DNA of 64,000 nt from Thalassobius sp034670005 (GCF_034670005.1 NZ_JAXMOH010000008.1:120265-184264); one strand, 5' to 3'; shown: positions 34,701 through 41,526, counted from the first letter of the stretch. Notes: generated by a model not told the origin, from the sequence alone. Translations and numbers: made by a program.

Positions 34701-35192
34701 CCAGCTGGCCTTCAGCATCAGGGGATAGCCGACTTCGGCCGCCTCGGCCTTGATCTCCGCCATGTCATCGCCCAGAACTTCCGTCGCGGGAACCACCGGC
34801 ACCCCGGCTTCGATCGCCACCTTGCGGGCGCTGGCCTTGTCGCCAAGCGCGCGCATGGTCGCCGCCTTGGGACCGATGAAAGTGATCCCGGCCGCTTCGC
34901 AGGCATCGACGAAATCGGGGTTTTCCGACAGCAGGCCATAACCGGGATGGATCGCGTCCGCCCCTGACAGCTTGGCCACCCGGATGATTTCCGCGATGCT
35001 CAGATAGGCCGCCACCGGACCCATCCCTTCGCCGATCCGGTAGGCTTCGTCGGCCTTGAACCGGTGCAGCCCCAGCTTGTCCTCTTCGGCATAGACCGCA
35101 ACGGTCCTTTTCCCCAGCTCGTTCGCCGCCCGCATGATGCGGATCGCGATCTCGCCGCGGTTGGCAATCAGGATTTTTTTGAAGTCGGCCAT
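31752..35192 (-). CDS. pyc: pyruvate carboxylase
   Basis: A 1146-residue single-chain pyruvate carboxylase. The biotin carboxylase domain fills residues 1-450 (ATP-grasp loop KASWGGGGRGMRPI, then EVNPRVQVEHTVTEEVTG). The carboxyltransferase domain with TDTTMRDGHQSLLATRMRS lies at about 535-800. The C-terminal biotin carrier domain has the biotinyl lysine in IEAMKMETG. It forms oxaloacetate from pyruvate and bicarbonate to refill the TCA cycle. lldD lies 209 bases upstream on the same strand, so lactate to pyruvate to oxaloacetate is encoded in order. A CTGC-N3-GCAG palindrome lies 50 bases before the ATG. A strong terminator follows. Confidence 0.97.
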   Translation of the reverse strand: MADFKKILIANRGEIAIRIMRAANELGKRTVAVYAEEDKLGLHRFKADEAYRIGEGMGPVAAYLSIAEIIRVAKLSGADAIHPGYGLLSENPDFVDACEAAGITFIGPKAATMRALGDKASARKVAIEAGVPVVPATEVLGDDMAEIKAEAAEVGYPLMLKASWGGGGRGMRPILSEGELEEKVLEGRREAEAAFGNGEGYLEKMIIRARHVEVQILGDSHGAIYHLWERDCSVQRRNQKVVERAPAPYLSQQQRDEICDLGRRICAHVNYECAGTVEFLMDMDSGKFYFIEVNPRVQVEHTVTEEVTGIDIVQAQIKIAEGKTLAEATGMARQEDIVLHGHALQTRITTEDPQNNFIPDYGRITAYRSATGMGIRLDGGTAYAGGVITRYYDSLLVKVTAWAPTPEAAIHRMDRALREFRIRGVSTNIAFVENLLKHPTFLNNTYTTKFIDETPELFDFELRRDRGTKVLTYIADITVNGHPETEGRAEPSADVKLPKAPVSIGEVHPGTKTLLEQKGAKAVADWMLDQKRLLLTDTTMRDGHQSLLATRMRSIDMIKVAPAYAANLPQLFSVECWGGATFDVAYRFLQECPWQRLRDLRWAMPNVLTQMLLRASNGVGYTNYPDNVVREFVRQAAATGIDVFRVFDSLNWVENMRVAMDAVIESGKICEGTICYTGDILDPNRAKYDLQYYVDMAKELEAAGAHIIGLKDMAGLLKPAAARVLVKALKDELTIPVHFHTHDTSGIAGATILAASDAGVDAVDAAMDAFSGGTSQACLGSIVEALRNTDRDTGIDIARIREISNYWEQVRAQYVAFESGLQAPASEVYLHEMPGGQFTNLKAQARSLGLEERWHEVAQTYADVNQMFGDIVKVTPSSKVVGDMALMMVSQNLTRADVEDPKKEVAFPDSVIDMMRGNLGQPPGGFPEGIVKKVLKDEAPNTERPGKHLDPVDLDAARKQASAACDGIGIDDEDLNGYLMYPKVFTDYMARHAMYGPVRSLPTRTFFYGMEPGEEIEAEIDPGKTLEIRLQAVGETSEDGDVKVFFELNGQPRVIRVPNRLIKSSTQARRKAELGNPAHVGAPMPGVVASVAVSVGQKVSEGDLLLTIEAMKMETGIHAERDAVIRAVHVQPGTQIDAKDLLIEFE

Positions 35193-35241
35193 GGATGGTC
35201 CCCCGGTTTGACGGTCTTTTCTGGAACATACTGCATTTCAT

Positions 35242-35254
35242 GCTGCAATGCAGC
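35242..35254. promoter_or_regulatory. PhaR-like palindrome upstream of pyc
   Basis: GCTGCAATGCAGC, a palindrome of the form CTGC-N3-GCAG, which is the site reported for the polyhydroxybutyrate regulator PhaR in Rhodobacter sphaeroides. It lies 50 bases upstream of the pyc ATG. The same 13 bases occur at 40155-40167. PhaR-type control of pyruvate metabolism is plausible but inferred. Confidence 0.55.
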
Positions 35255-35401
35255 GACTTTTGCGACCTATCGGTTACATTTTCTGACCAAAGTCAAGCGT
35301 AGAGGTGCAGAAACACAAACTAGAAATCTGCCTGAGCATTTGGGTGTGCGAAAATGCAAAATGGATTTTGTTCGACCCGGTCTGTCCCGGCGGCATTGCT
35401 G

Positions 35402-36532
35402 CTATGCCAACCGGCCGGGCAGATCGGCCAGCCGCGTCACGCCCATCTGTCCCAGATTGGCCAAAAGATCCTGACGCAACATGTCGATCAGGTGATCCGG
35501 CCCCTTTGCCCCCAATGCCCCAAGCGCAAAATGCCAGGCCCGCCCCAGCATTACGAAATCGGCACCAAGCGCGATGGCGCGGCAGATATCCAGACCGCCT
35601 TCGACGCCGCTGTCGAAAATCACCGGCAACCGGGTCTCGGACCGGATCGCTGGCAGGGCCTCGATCGACGCAGGGGCCGCATCGAACTGCCGGCCGGCAT
35701 GGTTCGACACCCAGATCCCGTCAACCCCGGCGGCTTCCAGCCGCCCGACATCGCGCGGGTCCAGCACCCCCTTGACCACCAACGGCCCGTCCCATCCGTC
35801 GCGCAGCGCCTTGAGGTAATCCCAGTCGGGCGAGGTGCGCAGCAGATAGCCAGCATGTTGCGTCGATCCCAACCCTGTCACATTGCTGGCATAGCTGTCG
35901 ATCAGCCGCATCCTCGGCATCCCCATCCGCGCCATGCCCATGGCCCAGGCCGGACAGCGCGCCACCTGCGTCAACAACCGTGGCGTCAGCCGCGGCGGGC
36001 TGGTCAGGCCGGAGCGCACCTGCCGTTCGCGGCGGCTGGCCACCGGCACATCGACGGTCAAAACCAGCGTGGTGAACCCAGCTTCACGAGCGCGTTTCAG
36101 CATATCGGCGCGAATCTCCGGATCGCGCGGCGGATAGACCTGGAACCAGCCATTGCCGTTCAGACAATCGGCGACATCCTCCGGTGTCCGGCTGGCCACT
36201 GTCGATAATCCATAGGGCAACCCGTGCCGCGTTGCCGCCTGCGCCAAAATCCGTTCGGCGTCTGGCCAAAACAACCCCGACATGCCCACCGGACTGACCC
36301 CGAAGGGCAGCGCCAGCTTTTGTCCGAACAGGTCGACCGACAGGTCCGGCTCTGCCTCGCCATGCAGGATCGAGGGTATTAATACCACCTCGTCCAGCTT
36401 CTGCCGGTTCCGGGCCTGGGTCATTTCCGCCCCGGTCGCACTGTCAAGATATTCGAACACGAACCACGGCATCCGCTGCCGCGCGCGGGCCTTCATATCG
36501 CTGAAGCCGGGATATTTCCGATGTAAATCCAT
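35402..36532 (-). CDS. lldD: FMN-dependent L-lactate dehydrogenase (alpha-hydroxy acid oxidase family)
   Basis: A 376-residue FMN enzyme of the LldD/glycolate oxidase family. The N-terminal KYPGFSDMKARARQRMPWFV block, the FMN-binding PVGMSGLFWPDAE, the DVPVASRRERQVRSG loop and the catalytic histidine in WVSNHAGRQFD are all present; the usual SNHGG has an Ala for the first Gly. The C-terminal GADFVMLGRAWHFAL binds the FMN phosphate. It oxidises an L-2-hydroxy acid, most likely lactate, and passes electrons to quinone. The location upstream of pyc supports lactate, but mandelate or glycolate cannot be excluded. Confidence 0.85.
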   Translation of the reverse strand: MDLHRKYPGFSDMKARARQRMPWFVFEYLDSATGAEMTQARNRQKLDEVVLIPSILHGEAEPDLSVDLFGQKLALPFGVSPVGMSGLFWPDAERILAQAATRHGLPYGLSTVASRTPEDVADCLNGNGWFQVYPPRDPEIRADMLKRAREAGFTTLVLTVDVPVASRRERQVRSGLTSPPRLTPRLLTQVARCPAWAMGMARMGMPRMRLIDSYASNVTGLGSTQHAGYLLRTSPDWDYLKALRDGWDGPLVVKGVLDPRDVGRLEAAGVDGIWVSNHAGRQFDAAPASIEALPAIRSETRLPVIFDSGVEGGLDICRAIALGADFVMLGRAWHFALGALGAKGPDHLIDMLRQDLLANLGQMGVTRLADLPGRLA

Positions 36533-36576
36533 GACTGCATTTGGGCGATCCGGGCGCGAAATGTCCAGAAAACTTG

Positions 36577-36643
36577 TTGTTTCTTCTTGGAATAAATACT
36601 CCGGGGGTGAATGGGCCAGCGGCCCAGAGGGGGCAGCGCCCCC
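36577..36643 (+). repeat. ACTCCGGGGG intergenic element, copy 3
   Basis: TTTCTTCTTGG, five bases, then AAATACTCCGGGGG, followed by two hairpins: TGGGCC-AGC-GGCCCA and AGGGGGC-AGC-GCCCCCT. It sits between the divergent lldD and uvrD genes. Confidence 0.65.
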
Positions 36644-36673
36644 TGACCCCTATCGCCTCTGGGGAAAACATGG

Positions 36674-36688
36674 GAACAGAATAAGAAC
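36674..36688. promoter_or_regulatory. LexA (SOS) box of uvrD
   Basis: GAAC-N7-GAAC, the complement of GTTC-N7-GTTC, is the LexA site established for Alphaproteobacteria including Rhodobacter. It ends 41 bases before the uvrD ATG, so it should overlap the promoter and make this repair helicase DNA-damage inducible. Confidence 0.8.
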
Positions 36689-36729
36689 GTCCCTTTATCT
36701 CGCCCGCTGCCCGCGCTAGATTGCCGGTC

Positions 36730-39150
36730 ATGAGCAGTTTCGACGAAAATGACGCCTTTGAGGGCGCTTCGCTGTCGGCCCGCGCCATGGCGGCGCGGCC
36801 AGCACCCTATCTGGATGAATTGAACCCCGCCCAACGTGCGGCGGTCGAGGCACTGGATGGCCCGGTGCTGATGCTGGCGGGGGCTGGCACCGGCAAGACA
36901 AAGGCGCTGACCGCGCGGATCGTGCATCTGCTCAATACCGGCCGGGCGCAGCCCAACGAAATCCTTGCCGTCACCTTCACCAACAAGGCGGCGCGGGAAA
37001 TGAAGGACCGGGTCGGCCGGATGCTGGGACAGGCGGTCGAAGGCATGCCCTGGCTTGGTACCTTTCACGCCATCTGCGTCAAGCTGTTGCGCCGCCACGC
37101 CGAATTGGTGGGGCTGAAATCCAATTTCACCATTCTGGACACCGACGATCAGATCCGGCTGCTGAAACAGCTGATCGCGGTCAATAATATCGACGACAAG
37201 CGTTGGCCCGCACGGCAGTTGGCCGGGATCATTGATCATTGGAAAAACCGCGCCTGGACCCCGGCGCAGGTGCCCGGGTCCGAAGCCGGGGCCTTCAACA
37301 ATCGTGGCACCGAACTTTACGATCAGTACCAGACCCGCCTGCGCGAACTGAACGCGGTGGATTTCGGCGACCTTCTGCTGCATGTGGTGACGATCTTTCA
37401 GACCCATGACGATGTGTTGGCGCAGTACCGTCGCTGGTTCAAATATATCCTGGTGGACGAATATCAGGATACCAATGTGGCGCAGTATCTTTGGCTTCGC
37501 CTGCTGGCGGGGGCGCATAAGAATATCTGCTGTGTTGGCGATGACGATCAGTCGATCTATGGCTGGCGCGGGGCCGAAGTCGGTAATATCCTGAGGTTTG
37601 AAAAGGATTTTCCCGGCGCACAGGTGGTGCGGCTGGAACAAAATTACCGGTCTACCCCGCATATTCTGGCCGCTGCGTCCGGCGTGATCGCGGGCAACGA
37701 GGGCCGTCTTGGAAAAACCCTGTGGACCGAGGCCGAAAGCGGCGAGAAACTGCGCCTGATCGGCCATTGGGACGGTGAAGAAGAAGCCCGCTGGATCGGC
37801 GAGGAAATCGAAGCCCTGCAAGGTGGCACCCGGGGGCTGCGCCCGTTCGATCTGGACCAGATCGCCATTTTGGTCCGCGCCAGCCACCAGATGCGCGCCT
37901 TCGAGGATCGTTTTCTCACCATCGGCATGCCTTACCGCGTCATCGGCGGTCCGCGTTTTTATGAACGCTTGGAAAGCCGCGATGCCTTGGCCTATTTCCG
38001 CGTGGTGGTCAGCCCGGATGACGATCTGGCCTTTGAACGTATCGTCAATACGCCCAAACGCGGCCTTGGTGACAAGGCGCAGCAAACCATTCAGGCCATT
38101 GCCCGCGCCAATGGCGTCAGCCTGATCGACGGTGCCCGGATCGCCTTGGCGAATGGCGATATCAAGGGCAGGGGCGGCGCAGCGTTGCGGCAGCTGGTTG
38201 ATGATCTGGCCCGTTGGCATGACATGACCCGCGGCCCGGTTCTGGCCTTTGACGAAGATGACACGGCGGTCATTGACGACGGCCCCGCACCGCAGGCGCG
38301 CTTTGGCGATCCCGAGCTTAGCCATGTCGAACTGGCGCAGATCATTCTGGACGAATCCGGCTATACCGCGATGTGGCAGAACGACAAAACGCCCGAAGCG
38401 CCGGGGCGGCTGGAAAACCTCAAGGAACTGGTCAAGGCGCTGGAACAGTTCGATAATCTGTCCGGGTTTTTGGAACATGTCGCGCTGATCATGGACAATG
38501 CGCAGGGCGATGATGGCGCCAAAGTGTCGATCATGACACTGCACGCGGCCAAGGGGCTGGAATTTCCGGCGGTGTTCCTGCCCGGCTGGGAAGACGGGCT
38601 GTTCCCGTCGCAACGCTCGATGGACGAATCCGGGTTGAAGGGTCTGGAGGAAGAACGCCGCCTTGCCTATGTCGGCATCACCCGGGCCGAAGAGCTGTGC
38701 ACGATTTCCTTTGCGGGCAACCGCCGTGTGTTCGGTCAATGGCAATCGCAGCTGCCCTCACGTTTCATTGACGAATTACCCGAAGATCATGTTGAGGTGC
38801 TGACCCCGCCTGGCCTTTATGGCGGCGGTTACGGCGCGGCGTCCCCGATGCAGTCAGGGCTGGAAACCCGCGCCTCCGAAGCCAACGTTTACAATTCCCC
38901 TGGCTGGAGGCGGATGCAGGACCGCAGCAATTCCCGTCCTCTCAGCCAGCCGCGTGAAAACCGCAAAACCGTGATCGATCTGGAAGCCATCAGCGCCTAT
39001 ACGGTGGGGGACCGGGTGTTTCATCAGAAATTCGGATATGGTGCGGTTTTGGGGATCGAAGGCGACAAGCTCGAAATCGATTTCGACAAGGCCGGGATCA
39101 AGAAGGTCGTGGCGCGGTTTATCACCGGCGCGGATGATGTGCCGTTCTGA
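36730..39150 (+). CDS. uvrD: ATP-dependent DNA helicase UvrD/PcrA
   Basis: An 806-residue superfamily 1A helicase for nucleotide excision and mismatch repair. Motifs are in order: Q motif LNPAQRAAVEAL, Walker A GAGTGKTKALTARI, motif Ia VTFTNKAAREMKDR, motif II LVDEYQDTN, motif III GDDDQSIYGWRGA, motif IV LEQNYRST, motif V MTLHAAKGLEFPAVFLPGWE and motif VI EERRLAYVGITRA. The C-terminal tail has the PcrA-type domain (VFHQKFGYGAVLGIEGDKLE) that contacts RNA polymerase in related proteins. I take the ATG at 36730 over a TTG at 36721. The SOS box upstream fits the role. Confidence 0.95.
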   Translation: MSSFDENDAFEGASLSARAMAARPAPYLDELNPAQRAAVEALDGPVLMLAGAGTGKTKALTARIVHLLNTGRAQPNEILAVTFTNKAAREMKDRVGRMLGQAVEGMPWLGTFHAICVKLLRRHAELVGLKSNFTILDTDDQIRLLKQLIAVNNIDDKRWPARQLAGIIDHWKNRAWTPAQVPGSEAGAFNNRGTELYDQYQTRLRELNAVDFGDLLLHVVTIFQTHDDVLAQYRRWFKYILVDEYQDTNVAQYLWLRLLAGAHKNICCVGDDDQSIYGWRGAEVGNILRFEKDFPGAQVVRLEQNYRSTPHILAAASGVIAGNEGRLGKTLWTEAESGEKLRLIGHWDGEEEARWIGEEIEALQGGTRGLRPFDLDQIAILVRASHQMRAFEDRFLTIGMPYRVIGGPRFYERLESRDALAYFRVVVSPDDDLAFERIVNTPKRGLGDKAQQTIQAIARANGVSLIDGARIALANGDIKGRGGAALRQLVDDLARWHDMTRGPVLAFDEDDTAVIDDGPAPQARFGDPELSHVELAQIILDESGYTAMWQNDKTPEAPGRLENLKELVKALEQFDNLSGFLEHVALIMDNAQGDDGAKVSIMTLHAAKGLEFPAVFLPGWEDGLFPSQRSMDESGLKGLEEERRLAYVGITRAEELCTISFAGNRRVFGQWQSQLPSRFIDELPEDHVEVLTPPGLYGGGYGAASPMQSGLETRASEANVYNSPGWRRMQDRSNSRPLSQPRENRKTVIDLEAISAYTVGDRVFHQKFGYGAVLGIEGDKLEIDFDKAGIKKVVARFITGADDVPF

Positions 39151-39451
39151 AGGCGATAACTCTGGAAAGCTGACAGGGCTATCCTGACCGGAGCACGGTT
39201 TCCGATCAGGTGCAAACCGCGCAAGCCGCGAATCTCAGGCTATTGCTGTAACGGCCGAGAGAATGTGTCTTGTTTCGGCCCGGCTCGACTGAAACTCCCT
39301 CCCAAACCGAAGCTCTCTGAAACACCGGAACGGTCCGGCGTTAGCGCGGCAGCCTGCGGCAGAAACGCTGCGCCGGGATCTCTGCTATTCAAATTTGATA
39401 ATCATGCATCGCCCATTTCATCTCATCGGGCGGGATCGGCTGTCCAGACAA
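39151..39451. other. intergenic region between uvrD and the small-RNA array
   Basis: About 300 bases without a supported gene. Around 39340-39395 there is a GC-rich segment with words (GCGGCAGCCTGCGGCAG) related to the degenerate repeats elsewhere in the window. No clear terminator for uvrD is seen; the array's terminator stem (39458-39493) lacks a T-tract on the plus strand. Confidence 0.5.
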
Positions 39452-39493
39452 TAAAAAACGGCGATGCCCAGGGAGGAGGAGGGGCATCGCCGT
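39452..39493 (-). terminator. terminal CCUCCUCCC hairpin acting as intrinsic terminator (array unit 8)
   Basis: A 12-base-pair stem (ACGGCGATGCCC with GGGCATCGCCGT) around a 12-base loop that reads CUCCUCCUCCCU on the minus strand. A T-run (complement of the A-run at 39453-39458) follows directly. It is both the last unit of the array and a textbook rho-independent terminator, which sets the direction and 3' end of the whole transcript. Confidence 0.88.
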
Positions 39494-39501
39494 CTTTGCT
39501 C

Positions 39502-39534
39502 CGGTAACCTTAGGGAGGAGGAGAAAGGCCACCG
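39502..39534 (-). ncRNA. CcsR/cuckoo-type hairpin, array unit 7
   Basis: Stem 39502-39511 with 39525-39534, loop of 13. As DNA the stem has two A-C mismatches; in the minus-strand RNA both become G-U pairs, so ten pairs form only on that strand. The loop shows CCUCCUCCC. Confidence 0.85.
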
Positions 39535-39549
39535 TGTCTGGTTCAAGGC

Positions 39550-39586
39550 GCGGTGGTCCCCAGGGAGGAGGAGAGAAGACCACCGC
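39550..39586 (-). ncRNA. CcsR/cuckoo-type hairpin, array unit 6
   Basis: Nine-pair stem GCGGTGGTC with GACCACCGC around a 19-base loop with CCUCCUCCC on the minus strand. It is a near copy of unit 4, exactly 100 bases away; a G-C pair here is A-T there, a compensated change. Confidence 0.85.
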
Positions 39587-39599
39587 TCTTGACAACGAT

Positions 39600-39628
39600 C
39601 AGGACCTAGGGAGGAGGAGAAGGCCCCG
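39600..39628 (-). ncRNA. CcsR/cuckoo-type hairpin, array unit 5
   Basis: Stem CAGGACCT with AGGCCCCG: eight pairs in the minus-strand RNA, two of them G-U, but two mismatches if read on the plus strand. Loop of 13 with CCUCCUCCC. Confidence 0.82.
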
Positions 39629-39649
39629 TCGTATTCTGTTGTGTCAGGC

Positions 39650-39686
39650 GCGGTGATCCCCAGGGAGGAGGAGAGGAGATCACCGC
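39650..39686 (-). ncRNA. CcsR/cuckoo-type hairpin, array unit 4
   Basis: Nine-pair stem GCGGTGATC with GATCACCGC, 19-base loop. Shares its 3'-flanking words (CCGCTCTTGACAACGA) with unit 6 at a 100-base offset, which shows a tandem duplication of a two-hairpin block. Confidence 0.85.
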
Positions 39687-39695
39687 TCTTGACAA

Positions 39696-39726
39696 CGAAA
39701 CCTCAGGGAGGAGGAGAGAGGTTTCG
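39696..39726 (-). ncRNA. CcsR/cuckoo-type hairpin, array unit 3
   Basis: Nine-pair stem CGAAACCTC with GAGGTTTCG, loop of 13 that reads CCUCCUCCC on the minus strand. The stem sequence is unrelated to the other units while the loop is the same. Confidence 0.85.
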
Positions 39727-39759
39727 CATCTGGCTGGACCGTTCTGGTCCGAATTAGGT

Positions 39760-39793
39760 GCGGCGACATCAGGGAGGAGGAGGATGTCGCCGC
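39760..39793 (-). ncRNA. CcsR/cuckoo-type hairpin, array unit 2
   Basis: Eleven-pair perfect stem GCGGCGACATC with GATGTCGCCGC around a 12-base loop with CCUCCUCCC on the minus strand. Confidence 0.85.
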
Positions 39794-39800
39794 CATTCTA

Positions 39801-39833
39801 CAGAAGCCCCAGGGAGGAGGAGAGGGGCTTCTG
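39801..39833 (-). ncRNA. CcsR/cuckoo-type hairpin, array unit 1
   Basis: Ten-pair perfect stem CAGAAGCCCC with GGGGCTTCTG around a 13-base loop with CCUCCUCCC on the minus strand. It begins 10 bases after the DUF1127 stop codon, so the array is the 3' UTR of that gene. Confidence 0.86.
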
Positions 39834-39843
39834 ATCCGTGAAA

Positions 39844-40062
39844 TTAGTGCGCGTCGTAAGCGTGTTCCCATGCAATCGAGCGAAGCTGTGACCGGCACAG
39901 GCCCATGTCGCGCAGATCACGATCGCCCAGTGTGGACAGTTCATTCAGCGTTGCGCGATAGGTCTTGTAGCGGGCATAACGTGCGCCCACTTCGGTGAAG
40001 AAGCCGGCGGCGCGATCAACAATCCCGCTGTGTTCGGTGCGGATATCGGATGCAGTAGCCAT
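39844..40062 (-). CDS. small DUF1127 protein (CcaF1-like)
   Basis: A 72-residue protein with a C-terminal DUF1127 domain: the segment RYKTYRATLNELSTLGDRDL leading to a DMGLCRSQLRSIAWEHAYD end. In Rhodobacter sphaeroides a DUF1127 protein of this size (CcaF1) is an RNA-binding protein, and its 3' UTR gives rise to four CCUCCUCCC-motif RNAs, CcsR1-4. Here eight such hairpins follow the stop codon. The ATG is followed upstream by an A/G-rich stretch (GAGAGAAAAAA). The gene is read towards uvrD. I infer the same role in RNA maturation and turnover, under stress control. Confidence 0.88.
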   Translation of the reverse strand: MATASDIRTEHSGIVDRAAGFFTEVGARYARYKTYRATLNELSTLGDRDLRDMGLCRSQLRSIAWEHAYDAH

Positions 40063-40366
40063 TTTTTTCTCTCGCTATTTATTGTCTGTGTTGTGTTGTG
40101 TTCGTTTCGTTGACCTCAATTTGGGGCTTTTGCTGCAAGTGCACAATGCCCGATGCTGCAATGCAGCTATGCGCGAAGTGCATATGAACTACTGACCTAT
40201 TTACAGTGTGAACTATCTTTTGACCATTTGGTAAGCACTCGGTAAAAATGTCGCGCCTGATGTCGTGGGGTAATGTCTGAAATTACGTAGGGGGGGCTTG
40301 CGCTCGGGGCTTGCCCCTGTCGCAAAAACCGCCACTTATTGCGACGAATCAAAAAAGGAGGCGATC
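40063..40366. other. 304-base divergent region, DUF1127 gene / mrp
   Basis: AT-richer than its surroundings, as expected for two divergent promoters. It holds TGCA-rich words and the palindrome at 40155-40167. No gene is seen. The mrp ribosome binding site (AAAAAAGGAGG) closes the region. Confidence 0.55.
40155..40167. promoter_or_regulatory. PhaR-like palindrome upstream of the DUF1127/CcsR locus
   Basis: GCTGCAATGCAGC, identical to the site upstream of pyc and a match to CTGC-N3-GCAG. It lies 93 bases before the DUF1127 ATG and 200 bases before mrp. A second TGCA cluster (CTGCAAGTGCA) lies at 40133-40143. The regulator is inferred. Confidence 0.5.
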
Positions 40367-41437
40367 ATGGCAGTGACGCGAACAGACGTAGAAACCGCGC
40401 TGGAACGAATCGAAATCCCCGGCGGCGGTAATCTTGTCAGCCGTGACATGGTGCGGGCATTGCATATTGAAGATGGCAAAGTCCGTTTCGTGATCGAAGC
40501 GCCCAACCCTGAGGCCGCCCGCGCGATGGAACCGCTGCGCGCTGCCGCCGAACGCTGTGTGGCCGCGCTTGATGGCGTGTCCACGGTCAGCGTGGCGCTG
40601 ACGGCGCATGGCCCGTCGGAACAAAAACCGGCCCCCAGTCTGAAGGTCGGCGGCCATCCCAAACCGCAGGCCGAACCGCTGAAACCGGCGGGGGTCGATC
40701 GTATTCTTGTGGTCGGGTCGGGTAAGGGCGGGGTGGGCAAATCCACAGTGTCGTCGAACCTTGCCGTGGCATTGGCGAAACAGGGGCGCAAAGTCGGGCT
40801 GCTGGATGCAGATATATACGGTCCCAGCCAGCCGCGCATGATGGGGGTCAGCAAACGCCCCGCCAGCCCGGACGGAAAAACCATTGAACCGCTGCACGCG
40901 CATGGCGTCACCCTGATGTCGATCGGATTGATGATGGACCCGGACAAGGCCGTTGTCTGGCGTGGCCCGATGCTGATGGGGGCGTTGCAGCAAATGCTGG
41001 GGCAGGTGAACTGGGGTGAACTGGACGTGCTGATCGTCGATCTGCCGCCCGGCACCGGCGATGTGCAGCTGACACTGTGTCAGCGCGCCGTCCTGACCGG
41101 GGCCATCATCGTGTCGACGCCGCAGGACGTGGCGTTGCTGGACGCGCGCAAGGCCATCGACATGTTCAACACGCTGAAAACCCCGATTCTGGGAATGATC
41201 GAAAACATGTCATCGTTCCATTGCCCCAATTGCGGCCATGAAACACATATCTTTGGTCATGGTGGCGTCGCGGCAGAGGCCGAAAAGCTCGGTGTGCCCT
41301 TGCTGGCGCAATTGCCGATTGATCTCGATACCCGGCTGGCGGGTGATGGTGGCGCGCCAGTGGCCACTGGAGACGGCCCCGTGGCCGAAGCCTATGCTCA
41401 GCTGGCGGATCGTCTGGTCAAGGGTGGTATGGCCTGA
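40367..41437 (+). CDS. apbC: Mrp/ApbC family iron-sulfur cluster carrier ATPase
   Basis: A 356-residue P-loop NTPase of the Mrp/NBP35/ApbC family. An N-terminal DUF59/MIP18-like segment (residues 1-85) is followed by the deviant Walker A VVGSGKGGVGKSTVSSNLAV, DADIYGPSQPRMM, the DLPPGTGDVQLTL switch and a C-terminal CPNC motif in SSFHCPNCGHETHIFG. The two cysteines hold a bridging [4Fe-4S] cluster between subunits. The protein carries clusters to apo-enzymes. ATG 40367 has a strong AAAAAAGGAGG before it; a longer frame lacks family similarity. Converges with the DEAD-box gene at a shared terminator. Confidence 0.93.
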   Translation: MAVTRTDVETALERIEIPGGGNLVSRDMVRALHIEDGKVRFVIEAPNPEAARAMEPLRAAAERCVAALDGVSTVSVALTAHGPSEQKPAPSLKVGGHPKPQAEPLKPAGVDRILVVGSGKGGVGKSTVSSNLAVALAKQGRKVGLLDADIYGPSQPRMMGVSKRPASPDGKTIEPLHAHGVTLMSIGLMMDPDKAVVWRGPMLMGALQQMLGQVNWGELDVLIVDLPPGTGDVQLTLCQRAVLTGAIIVSTPQDVALLDARKAIDMFNTLKTPILGMIENMSSFHCPNCGHETHIFGHGGVAAEAEKLGVPLLAQLPIDLDTRLAGDGGAPVATGDGPVAEAYAQLADRLVKGGMA

Positions 41438-41494
41438 GGCCAGCGGTTTCTACCGCCGCCATTGAGGGGCGCAGATACAGTCGAACAAAGCAAA

Positions 41495-41526
41495 GGGCCG
41501 CGCCTTCCCGAAGGAAGGCGCGGCCC
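41495..41526. terminator. bidirectional terminator between apbC and the DEAD-box gene
   Basis: A perfect 14-base-pair stem (GGGCCGCGCCTTCC with GGAAGGCGCGGCCC, loop CGAA). T-rich sequence follows on the minus strand (TTTGCTTTGTT) and weaker on the plus strand (CTTACATTATT). It ends both convergent transcripts. Confidence 0.75.

Noticed and set aside
32628..34967. 779-codon plus-strand open frame
   Set aside because: Antisense of pyc; composition rich in His, Gly, Arg and Asp as typical for reversed GC-rich genes.
36493..38745. 750-codon minus-strand open frame
   Set aside because: Antisense of uvrD, with low-complexity composition and no recognisable domain; the plus strand carries all helicase motifs.
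39458..39833. Regular GGGAGGAGGAG repeats that could look like a CRISPR array or a simple purine repeat
   Set aside because: Repeats are short, spacing is uneven (about 30 to 65 bases), and each is the loop of its own hairpin with a distinct stem, downstream of a DUF1127 gene. No cas genes are present.
40108..40140. CTTGCAG and CCCCAAAT as a heat-shock sigma (RpoH) promoter for the DUF1127 gene
   Set aside because: The words are only about 6 bases apart; RpoH promoters need roughly 12 to 14 between the elements. RpoH control of the locus remains possible from knowledge of Rhodobacter but is not shown here.
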